From positions 1-48,359 of the forward strand of contig PCBK01000095.1 in the NCBI GenBank assembly GCA_002731275.1: a stretch of 48,359 nucleotides of DNA, written 5' to 3'. The stretch is from Deltaproteobacteria bacterium. Lineage in GTDB: Bacteria; Myxococcota_C; UBA6777. The position numbers and the translations under genes are program-made. The notes beneath the pieces were generated by a model. That model was not told where the DNA came from, made no database searches, and worked only from the letters and a program-made list of their open reading frames with translations. Shown here piece by piece: positions 1-7,264 of the stretch; the stretch's first letter is position 1; every line of letters begins with the position of its first letter.

Positions 1-462
1 AAAGGCTTGAGAGGAGGGATGTCACGAAGTGACAGGGTGGTGAGTTTGTTGAGGCATATGTTGCAAAGCGTACGGAGCAAACGTCCTCATAGGACAGCTT
101 TGCTTTGGGCGCAAGTGCAACGTCTGCCGGATCCGATTTATAGCATCCCCCGTATACATCGGCGAAAACCCCCCCTTTTTCAAAGGGGCTCAGGGATTGT
201 GAGTTTGTTGAGGCGTATGTTGCAAAGCGCACGAAGCAAATCAGCCACGAAGAGAAGCCCCTCCAGGAAGAGGTCTGTAGGTGGTAAAGCCCCAACCCCG
301 CAGGGGTTCAAATGCGGTCCTGCGCGCTGCGCTGGTGTAACGTCTGCCGGTTCAGACGTCAAGCTAATCCCCGTGTATATCGGAAAAATGGTACTTCATC
401 TCGAAAGGCTTGAGAGGAGGAAAGGAGCGGATTCTCAGGAAGGAAAGAAGGAGAGGTGAGGA
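1..462. repeat. Repeat-rich non-coding segment
   Basis: No convincing gene. The open frame at 7-459 has no recognisable domain and is built from repeats. A 42-base unit at 40-81 recurs at 199-240 with about three mismatches. GGCTTGAGAGGAGG occurs at 4-17 and again near 408-421. AACGTCTGCCGG occurs near 119 and again near 340. Short hairpins are present, for example GTCAC-GAA-GTGAC at 21-33 and CGTCTG...CAGACG near 342-359. A 30-base stretch at 307-336 recurs at 46573-46602 with one mismatch. This looks like a dispersed, hairpin-forming intergenic repeat family. Confidence 0.6.
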
Positions 463-1107
463 TCAGTTACTAGAGCCTTTTTCCCAGACATCGACTTTGC
501 CATCAAAGTCGGTATCACGACCGATGCGATCGAGGTTCCCGCGCTCCCAATACTCCCAATAGTCGATCCGACCGTCAAGGTTGGTGTCACGTTCTTTGCG
601 CACGAGGAAGGATTTTTTCTTACGCTTTTTGCCTTCGAGTTCAAAGTATTTGAAGACGTCGGGGCGGGTTTTGGAGCGCAGGTAGTACGCGTGTTTGTAA
701 GCGTGTCCTTTGTGGTAGAATTTTTCGAGGTCAAACTTTCCGTCGTAGTCGAGATCAAAGATCTCGCGGTGTTTGGTTCCGTCTTTGTAAAAGCGTTTGA
801 TATCGATCTTTCCATCGCCGTTGAGATCGATCTCTTGGCGAACCAGTTTGAGGACAGTTTTTGTGCTATCGCGTTTGTCGGTGACTTTGACGTAGACTTT
901 CCACAGGTCCGCGCGTTTGTCCTTGTTGAGGTCGAACTTTTTGACAAACTCATTGGCCCCACCCACTTGGGGTTCGGGGATGTTGGCTTTGCTTTTGGTG
1001 GCGTTTGTGTCTTTTTTTGCGGCGGTCTTGGCAGGAGCACTACACGCTACAAGAAAGAAGGCAACAAACCACACGCAGATGTAGAAAGCGATTCGCTTTA
1101 TCGACAT
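463..1107 (-). CDS. Lipoprotein with EF-hand-like Asp repeats
   Basis: Predicted 214-residue lipoprotein. The N-terminus has a hydrophobic signal ending in lipobox LVAC (Cys22), followed by a Lys/Ala/Thr linker. The body carries five Asp-rich loops of the DxNxDG type (DLNKDKRAD, DLNGDGKID, DLDYDGKFD, DTNLDGRID, DTDFDGKVD). These resemble EF-hand or dockerin calcium loops, each followed by aromatic residues. The ATG at 1107 is chosen over the upstream in-frame start at 1143 because GGAG lies about nine bases before it and the signal peptide begins there. The likely role is a calcium-stabilised outer-membrane or periplasmic lipoprotein; function is unknown. It is divergent from the sugar-nucleotide gene that follows. 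Calcium binding is inferred from the loops only. Confidence 0.85.
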   Translation of the reverse strand: MSIKRIAFYICVWFVAFFLVACSAPAKTAAKKDTNATKSKANIPEPQVGGANEFVKKFDLNKDKRADLWKVYVKVTDKRDSTKTVLKLVRQEIDLNGDGKIDIKRFYKDGTKHREIFDLDYDGKFDLEKFYHKGHAYKHAYYLRSKTRPDVFKYFELEGKKRKKKSFLVRKERDTNLDGRIDYWEYWERGNLDRIGRDTDFDGKVDVWEKGSSN

Positions 1108-1174
1108 GTTGATGTACTCCACATGAGAAGGGTTGACAATCATTACACTGCCCGGTAATTTACCGTCGTCTTTT

Positions 1175-1203
1175 ATTGTAGGGAATCCTTACACAAGACG
1201 CAA
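1175..1203 (-). promoter_or_regulatory. Candidate promoter of the EF-hand-like lipoprotein
   Basis: On the minus strand, TTGCGT (1198-1203) and TACAAT (1175-1180) are separated by 17 bases. The -10 matches the sigma-70 consensus at five of six positions; the -35 is weak. A perfect inverted repeat CGGTAA-T-TTACCG (1153-1165) follows in the leader and could be an operator. By-eye prediction. Confidence 0.35.
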
Positions 1204-1285
1204 GTAACCCAATGGATATAAGTGATAACCCTTCAAACGTCAACGCTGTTAACGCAACAAGCGCTTGTGGATAGTGAATAAAGTA

Positions 1286-2242
1286 ATGAAGAAAATTTTG
1301 ATGTCAGGTGGAGCGGGATTTGTGGGTTCTCATCTCACAGACCACTTCCTTGCAAAAGGAAATCAAGTCACAGTCGTCGACAATCTCCACAGTGGTCAGG
1401 TTGAGAACCTCGCTCATCTCGAAGGAAATCCAAACTTCACATTCCAAAACAGAGATATTTGCCAGGATCTGTCCGATCTGTACGCCGGAGAATGGGACGC
1501 AGTACTCAACCTCGCGAGCCTCGCGAGTCCGGTTGATTACACAAAATACCCGATTGAGACCCTTCATGTCGGCTCGCTGGGCACCGAAAACATGCTCAAA
1601 GTCGCCAAGGAATCAGGCGCGGTCTTTTTGATGACCTCCACCTCCGAAGTCTACGGCGATCCAGAAGTCCATCCACAACAAGAAGATTACTGGGGGAACG
1701 TCAACCCATACGGTTCACGCTCCTGCTACGATGAATCCAAGCGCTACTCAGAAGCTCTCTGCTTCACGTACGCACAGCAGTTTGACGTCAAAGTGCGCAT
1801 CGCGAGAATCTTCAACACATATGGTCCACGGAATAGAGTGAATGATGGTCGTGTTGTACCAACGTTCATCAACCAAGCCCTGCAAGGCGAGTCGCTGACG
1901 ATCTTTGGTGACGGACAACAAACGCGTTCATTTTGCTTTGTCTCCGATCTCGTTGAAGGACTTGAACGCTTGCTATGGAGCAACTATGATCAACCAGTAA
2001 ACCTCGGGAATCCACAAGAGATGACCATCCGAGAGTTTGCAGAGCTGATCGTCGAATTAACGGGCTCCAGCAGCGAGATCATCTATCAACCTCTTCCTCA
2101 TAAAGATGATCCCAAAAAGCGTTGTCCCAACATCCAGCGTGCCAAAGAGATCCTCAAATGGGAACCCACCGTCCCACCACGTGTCGGATTCCAAAAGACG
2201 ATCGACTACTACGCCACGCTCATGAAACAAAACCAGTCCTAA
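1286..2242 (+). CDS. uxs: UDP-glucuronate decarboxylase (UDP-xylose synthase), SDR family
   Basis: Extended short-chain dehydrogenase/reductase of 318 residues. It likely converts UDP-glucuronate to UDP-xylose with bound NAD, supplying xylose-type sugars for surface polysaccharide. The Rossmann glycine motif GGAGFVG is at residues 8-14. STSEVYGDP is near 118-126 and the catalytic pair YDESK is Tyr148/Lys152. RIFNTYGPR and the C-terminal substrate-binding segment follow the UXS pattern closely. The ATG at 1286 begins the usual MKKILxxGGAGF sequence; the upstream TTG at 1265 would add seven residues before the fold. A close relative such as a dTDP-glucose dehydratase is less likely, because the DYWGNVNP segment is typical of UXS. 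Confidence 0.9.
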   Translation: MKKILMSGGAGFVGSHLTDHFLAKGNQVTVVDNLHSGQVENLAHLEGNPNFTFQNRDICQDLSDLYAGEWDAVLNLASLASPVDYTKYPIETLHVGSLGTENMLKVAKESGAVFLMTSTSEVYGDPEVHPQQEDYWGNVNPYGSRSCYDESKRYSEALCFTYAQQFDVKVRIARIFNTYGPRNRVNDGRVVPTFINQALQGESLTIFGDGQQTRSFCFVSDLVEGLERLLWSNYDQPVNLGNPQEMTIREFAELIVELTGSSSEIIYQPLPHKDDPKKRCPNIQRAKEILKWEPTVPPRVGFQKTIDYYATLMKQNQS

Positions 2243-2264
2243 CCTCGCGAGTGATAACCAACAC

Positions 2265-4064
2265 ATGTCCCAAGAAAACATTCGAAATTTTTGCATCATC
2301 GCCCACATCGATCACGGCAAGTCCACACTAGCTGATCGTATCCTCGAATACGTAGGTGCCGTCAATGAGCGCGAGAAACAAGAACAATTTCTCGACGGAA
2401 TGGACCTCGAACGAGAGCGTGGGATCACCATTAAAGCCTCCTCTGTCCGGCTTGACCACAAACACACAGACGGCAAAGAGTACCGGATCAACCTGATCGA
2501 TACTCCCGGACACGTCGACTTTATGTACGAAGTCTCCAGGGCACTTGAGGCATGTGAAGGTGCGCTGCTCGTCGTCGATGCCTCCCAAGGTGTCGAAGCC
2601 CAAACACTCGCCAATGTCTACATGGCTATCGACGCAGACCTCGAAGTCGTCCCTGTCCTCAACAAGATCGACCTGCCAAGCGCCGAACCCGAGCGCATCA
2701 GCGAAGAGATCGAGGATGTCATCGGGCTCGACGCCTCCAAAGCACCGCAAGTCAGCGCCAAGACTGGACTCAATATCGAACAAGTCATCAACGCCATTAT
2801 CGAACAACTCCCCCCTCCAACAGGAAAAGAAGATGAGCCCCTACGCGCGCTGATCTTCGACTCCTGGTACGATGCTTATAGAGGCGTCACCGTCCTCCTT
2901 CGCGTTGTGGATGGCTCGATCTCAGTCGGTGACAAAGTCAAAACCCACTACACCAACCAAGTCTACGAAGTCCAATCACTCGGGATGTTCACACCACACC
3001 GCAAGGAAGTGAAGACGCTCGAATGTGGTGAGGTTGGATTTTTGACCGCGAGCATCAAAAACGTCGAAGAGACGAGGATCGGGGACACAATCACCTCCGC
3101 CTCAAAACCGACTGATACACCATTGCCCGGCTTTAAAGAGGTCAAGTCAATGGTCTTCAGTGGACTCTACCCCGTAGACTCCGCAGACTACGAAAGTCTC
3201 CGAGACGCCCTCGACAAACTTCGACTGAACGACGCTTCCTTTAGTTACGAGCCAGAGACCTCTGTCGCGTTGGGCTTTGGTTTTCGCTGTGGGTTCCTTG
3301 GACTCCTCCACATGGAGATCATCCAAGAACGACTCGAACGAGAGTACAACCTCGATCTGATCACGACGTCGCCTTCTGTTATCTACCATTGCTATCTCAA
3401 AGATGGTGAGATGATCCACGTCGACAACCCCTCACAGCTGCCCGATCCAATGCTGATCGATCGGATCGAAGAACCCTATATCGAAGCAAGCGTCTTTGTC
3501 CCGACGGAGTTCATCGGCGCGGTCATTAAGCTGTGTGAAGAGCGTCGCGGCCTCCAACAAGGCATCGAGTACATCGGAACGCAACGTGCAGCCGTCAAAT
3601 ATCACCTGCCCATGGCAGAGGTCGCGTTTGACTTCTACGATAGACTCAAGTCCGTCTCCCGTGGGTACGCCTCACTCGACTACGAGATGCTCGACTACAG
3701 AGCAGGTGCGCTTGTTCGACTCGACATCTTGATCAACGGCGACCCTGTCGATGCCCTCTCGATTGTCGTCCACAAACAAAGCTCGTATGGCCGTGGACAG
3801 GCTCTCACCAAAAAGCTCAAAGAGGTCATCCCCCGACAACTCTTTGAGGTTGCGATCCAGGCTGCGATCGGCAACAAAGTTATCGCGCGAACCACACAAA
3901 GAGCCCTACGCAAAAACGTAACGGCCAAATGTTATGGTGGAGACATCTCCCGTAAACGCAAACTTCTTGAAAAACAAAAAGCCGGTAAAAAGCGCATGAA
4001 ACAAGTTGGCTCTGTCGAAATTCCTCAACAAGCCTTCCTCGCAGTCCTCAAGCTCGACGATTAA
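2265..4064 (+). CDS. lepA: Elongation factor 4 (LepA), back-translocating GTPase
   Basis: Full-length LepA/EF4 of 599 residues. It binds the ribosome and can back-translocate or remodel stalled ribosomes under stress. The P-loop AHIDHGKST is at residues 13-21. The effector-region threonine is in [11 protein letters not shown]3 is DTPGHVDF and G4 is NKIDLP. The LepA-specific C-terminal domain ends with [25 protein letters not shown], a family hallmark (positions about 3928-4000). The start ATG fits the usual N-terminus. It is followed after 18 bases by two signal peptidase genes, the classical lepA-lepB arrangement, so co-transcription is likely. No key residue is missing. Confidence 0.97.
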   Translation: MSQENIRNFCIIAHIDHGKSTLADRILEYVGAVNEREKQEQFLDGMDLERERGITIKASSVRLDHKHTDGKEYRINLIDTPGHVDFMYEVSRALEACEGALLVVDASQGVEAQTLANVYMAIDADLEVVPVLNKIDLPSAEPERISEEIEDVIGLDASKAPQVSAKTGLNIEQVINAIIEQLPPPTGKEDEPLRALIFDSWYDAYRGVTVLLRVVDGSISVGDKVKTHYTNQVYEVQSLGMFTPHRKEVKTLECGEVGFLTASIKNVEETRIGDTITSASKPTDTPLPGFKEVKSMVFSGLYPVDSADYESLRDALDKLRLNDASFSYEPETSVALGFGFRCGFLGLLHMEIIQERLEREYNLDLITTSPSVIYHCYLKDGEMIHVDNPSQLPDPMLIDRIEEPYIEASVFVPTEFIGAVIKLCEERRGLQQGIEYIGTQRAAVKYHLPMAEVAFDFYDRLKSVSRGYASLDYEMLDYRAGALVRLDILINGDPVDALSIVVHKQSSYGRGQALTKKLKEVIPRQLFEVAIQAAIGNKVIARTTQRALRKNVTAKCYGGDISRKRKLLEKQKAGKKRMKQVGSVEIPQQAFLAVLKLDD

Positions 4065-4082
4065 CTAGACCGGGAGCACTCC

Positions 4083-5027
4083 ATGTCCGAAGCCTCGAGA
4101 AAAATCGAAGAAAAAAGCGCTCGTCAACTCCTACGTGAGACCCGCAAGCTACAGAAGAAGTTCAAAAAGAAACTTGAGGAGAACGAGCAAAAGGAACTTC
4201 AAGAGGCGATCGATGCCCTCACCGAAGCACTCGATAAACAAGAAAAGCTCTCCCTCCTCACCAAAGACCTCGAACAACTCGCGACGCGATTGTTTGCCCC
4301 CTATCGCAAAAGCGTCACGCGGGAGTACGTCGAATCCATTCTGATCGCAGTCGCAGTCGCGTTGTTGTTGCGGACGTTCGTAGTGGAGCCGTTTAAGATT
4401 CCCTCAGGATCGATGATACCAACGCTGGCGATTGGCGACCATATCTTCGTCAATAAGCTCTCTTACGGTCTCTGGATACCCTTCGCACAAAAGAAACTAC
4501 GCTTTGGCGCAGGTCCACAGCGTGGCGATGTGATCGTCTTTATCTATCCAAAGGACCCCACAAAAGACTTTATCAAACGAGTGGTTGGACTGCCTGGTGA
4601 CACTATCGAGGTGAGGAACAACGTCGTCTTCATCAACAAAAAGAAGATCGGCCTCGTCAAAAAGCACATGCACACCTACAAAGAACAAGATGAGATGAGT
4701 CGACAGTGGTACAGCCGCAAAGGTCGCGTCTACATCGAAGACCTCTTTGGTGTCAAACATACCCTCCTCCAAGACGAGAACGCCATCCCCTCCAATCGCA
4801 ACTGGAGCTCTTTCACAGACGCACCACAAAATCTCCGCTCCTGGGGTCCAAAGGTCAAACCTGGCTTCGTCTTTGTGATGGGAGACAACCGCGACCACAG
4901 CTCTGATAGCCGTGAATGGGGTCTCGTCCCTGTCAAAAATATCAAGGGACGCGCCGTCCTCGTCTGGCTCTCCTATGGTGGTGGCAAAGGTATCCGCTTC
5001 GATCGCTTCTTCACATTGATCAAATAA
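4083..5027 (+). CDS. lepB: Signal peptidase I (copy 1) with N-terminal coiled coil
   Basis: Membrane-bound leader peptidase of 314 residues that removes signal peptides from exported proteins. The nucleophile Ser110 lies in PSGSM and the general base Lys165 in IKRVVGLPGD; GDNRDHSSDSR near the C-terminus is the S26 family box. One membrane segment covers about residues 83-99. Unusually, about 75 charged, coiled-coil-like residues precede it on the cytoplasmic side. It sits 18 bases after lepA. A stretch of 129 bases around the catalytic serine (4356-4484) is almost identical to the following gene, while the flanks are much more diverged. The insert between the Lys and GDNRD boxes is longer than in minimal family members. 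Confidence 0.95.
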   Translation: MSEASRKIEEKSARQLLRETRKLQKKFKKKLEENEQKELQEAIDALTEALDKQEKLSLLTKDLEQLATRLFAPYRKSVTREYVESILIAVAVALLLRTFVVEPFKIPSGSMIPTLAIGDHIFVNKLSYGLWIPFAQKKLRFGAGPQRGDVIVFIYPKDPTKDFIKRVVGLPGDTIEVRNNVVFINKKKIGLVKKHMHTYKEQDEMSRQWYSRKGRVYIEDLFGVKHTLLQDENAIPSNRNWSSFTDAPQNLRSWGPKVKPGFVFVMGDNRDHSSDSREWGLVPVKNIKGRAVLVWLSYGGGKGIRFDRFFTLIK

Positions 5028-5060
5028 CTCCCCCCCCTCTCACACCGAGACACAAAAATC

Positions 5061-5999
5061 ATGGCCAAAGCATCCAAACTCGACCGCAAACAGGCTGACA
5101 AGCTGCTCGCACAAGCACGTGACTTTCAAAAAAAGCACAAAAAAAAGCTCGATGAAGCACAACAAAAACAGCTTGAAGACGCAATCACAGCGCTCATCAT
5201 CAAAGTCGAAAAAGAATCCCCCTGTAGCAAAGAGCAGCGTCAACTCGAACAACTCATCCAAACCTTCTCAGCCGACACCAGCGGTGGATGGTTTGAACAA
5301 GTACGGGTCATCCTGATCGCAGTGGCGGTCGCGTTGTTGTTGCGGACGTTCGTAGTGGAGCCGTTTAAGATCCCCTCAGGATCGATGATACCAACGCTGG
5401 CGATTGGCGACCATATCTTCGTCAATAAGCTCTCTTACGGTCTCTGGATACCCTTCTCCCAAAAGAAACTGCGCTTTGGTGCGGGTCCACAACGTGGTGA
5501 TGTGATCGTCTTTATCAACCCAACAGATCGCTCTCGTGACATGATCAAACGGGTGATTGGACTTCCTGGCGATGTCATTATGGTCAAAAACAACGCCCTC
5601 TACATCAACCAAAAGCCCATCGCGCAACTCAAAAAGAGACCCTTCACTTACAAAGATCGAGATGACGAGAAGAGCCCCTGGTCCCAACAACAGGCCGTCC
5701 TCTACCAAGAAAAGCTCGCAGGGCGAACATATAACACCCTCCGACACCCAGACTCTCCTTCTCCACTCAAAGACTGGAACGCAACACTCGACGCAAGAAG
5801 AATCAACCGCCCCTGGGGACCACAAGTCAAACCTGGCTTCGTCTTTGTAATGGGAGATAACCGTGACCGCAGCTCTGACAGCAGGGACTGGGGTCTCGTC
5901 CCCATCAAAAACATCAAGGGACGTGCCGTCCTGATCTGGCTCTCATATGGTGGTGGAGAAGGATTTCAGTGGAATCGGATCTTTACACCCATCCGATAA
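5061..5999 (+). CDS. lepB: Signal peptidase I (copy 2) with N-terminal coiled coil
   Basis: Second S26 signal peptidase, 312 residues, in tandem with the previous gene and 33 bases after it. Nucleophile Ser108 is in PSGSM, Lys163 in IKRVIGLPGD, and the GDNRDRSSDSR box is present, so it should be active. It has the same layout: a charged N-terminal coiled coil of about 78 residues, one membrane segment, then the catalytic domain. The central insert (about residues 180-255) is quite different from copy 1, suggesting divergent substrate choice. The 129-base block 5328-5456 matches 4356-4484 with one mismatch. Retention of two full copies may reflect a large secretome (inference). Confidence 0.95.
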   Translation: MAKASKLDRKQADKLLAQARDFQKKHKKKLDEAQQKQLEDAITALIIKVEKESPCSKEQRQLEQLIQTFSADTSGGWFEQVRVILIAVAVALLLRTFVVEPFKIPSGSMIPTLAIGDHIFVNKLSYGLWIPFSQKKLRFGAGPQRGDVIVFINPTDRSRDMIKRVIGLPGDVIMVKNNALYINQKPIAQLKKRPFTYKDRDDEKSPWSQQQAVLYQEKLAGRTYNTLRHPDSPSPLKDWNATLDARRINRPWGPQVKPGFVFVMGDNRDRSSDSRDWGLVPIKNIKGRAVLIWLSYGGGEGFQWNRIFTPIR

Positions 6000-6075
6000 C
6001 TCCCCTCCTATCAACAGCCTCTCTTCCCTACGCCAAACCTCACCCCACCTCTTTTGCACCAGACACCATCACACA

Positions 6076-6855
6076 TCATGGTTTTTTGAAGACGATAAAC
6101 TCCTGGTAAGGCAGCAACTTGGGCTTCTCACTGTGCATCTTGAAGCCCGCCTTTGTGAACATCTTGATCAGGGACTTCTTGGGGATTTTCATTTTTGCAG
6201 GCGGACCTTTTGGCAGCTTCCCTTCCTTGAACTCAAGCACGACGATCCTCGTCCCAGACGCAACGGCGTCAAAAATCCGCTTGAGCCACAAGGCGCGCTT
6301 TTGCACATGGTGAAGCACATCACAGATAAACACGACATTACTGTCTTTGGGGACTTTGGGGTTGCCTGCTTCGCCAAAGACGATGAACACGTTGTTGATG
6401 CCTTTGACGATCGTTGTGTGGTGAATGTACCGAAGCATCTCAGGTTCGACGTCAATTGAGTAGACCTTCCCTTTGGGCAACACTTTGGCGAAGCGGAAGC
6501 TAAAGTATCCAGAGCCCGCGCCAACATCAGCGATCTTCTCATGACCTTTCAACCCAAGTGCTTTGACGACAACGTCGGGTTTTTGCCACGATGAACGATC
6601 CTTGCGTTCGAGCATTTGTATGTATTTTTGGATATCTTTGAAGGGTTTCATTCCAGGCTTGTGAAGCCCCTTCTTCGCGAAAGGACAGTCGATCGGCGCG
6701 ACATGACCTTTTTTCTTCGCTTTCTTCGCTTTCTTCGACTTCTTCGACTTCTTCGATTTTTGAGAGGTTGACGTCTCATACTTCACTTCATGTGCCCACG
6801 CAGCAGAAGAAAATGCAAAGACAAGACTCACTGCCAGTAACAATTGTTTGGACAT
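6076..6855 (-). CDS. Exported class I SAM-dependent methyltransferase-like protein
   Basis: Protein of 259 residues with a clear signal peptide (hydrophobic LLLAVSLVFAF, probable cleavage after AWA at about residue 21). A Lys/Ser repeat stretch (KSKKSKKSKKAKKAKKK) follows, then a Rossmann methyltransferase domain. Motif I is VADVGAGSGYFSFRFA; the acidic end of strand 2 is YSIDVEP; VVFICDVLHHV resembles motif IV. The ATG at 6855 is preferred because GGAG lies six bases before it and the signal peptide starts there. A SAM-binding fold outside the cytoplasm is odd because SAM is cytoplasmic. The signal may be a membrane anchor, or the domain may have changed ligand. The gene converges on the second signal peptidase gene. 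The substrate is unknown. Confidence 0.85.
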   Translation of the reverse strand: MSKQLLLAVSLVFAFSSAAWAHEVKYETSTSQKSKKSKKSKKAKKAKKKGHVAPIDCPFAKKGLHKPGMKPFKDIQKYIQMLERKDRSSWQKPDVVVKALGLKGHEKIADVGAGSGYFSFRFAKVLPKGKVYSIDVEPEMLRYIHHTTIVKGINNVFIVFGEAGNPKVPKDSNVVFICDVLHHVQKRALWLKRIFDAVASGTRIVVLEFKEGKLPKGPPAKMKIPKKSLIKMFTKAGFKMHSEKPKLLPYQEFIVFKKP

Positions 6856-7264
6856 GTACATCTCCAGAATGGATGAATTCATCAAACACAAAACATACCG
6901 CTTTGTGAAAACAACAACATTGTATACACAACAAGAGACAGAGAATTACCAAAAGGTTCAAAGTTTGAACCTGTGTGGACTCCACGTAACACTTCGCTTT
7001 TTCGCAACAAGAGTCTCTCTTTCCGCCCCCAAAAACTGACGCAAGAACAAACACATAAAAAACTTACAACAGATACAGAGGCATCGCTCAAAAAACGTTG
7101 CGAGTGGATACGCATCAAAAGAACACGAGAAGCATACGCAACAAGGTTGCCACCTTGTGGTTCTTTACCATACCTTGCAGGCAGCAATGAGGCGTATGCC
7201 GTATATGACTGCCATATACAACAGACCACACCATCTCACTTTGAAGGAATAAAGGAGTCAGGGA
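6856..7264. other. Divergent intergenic region with nested inverted repeats
   Basis: No gene is supported here. It separates the minus-strand methyltransferase from the plus-strand protease. Three perfect inverted repeats lie within 90 bases. GCATACGC (7132-7139) pairs with GCGTATGC (7192-7199). Inside it, ACAAGGT-TGCC-ACCTTGT spans 7141-7158. Just after it, GTATATG-ACTGC-CATATAC spans 7201-7219. None is followed by a T-run, so these are not simple terminators. They may be operators, a structured leader for the protease mRNA, or a repeat element. AAGGAG at about 7252-7257 is the protease ribosome-binding site. Confidence 0.5.

Noticed and set aside
7-459. 150-codon frame at the left edge
   Set aside because: It is made of direct repeats and shows no domain or signal, so it is treated as non-coding repeat DNA.
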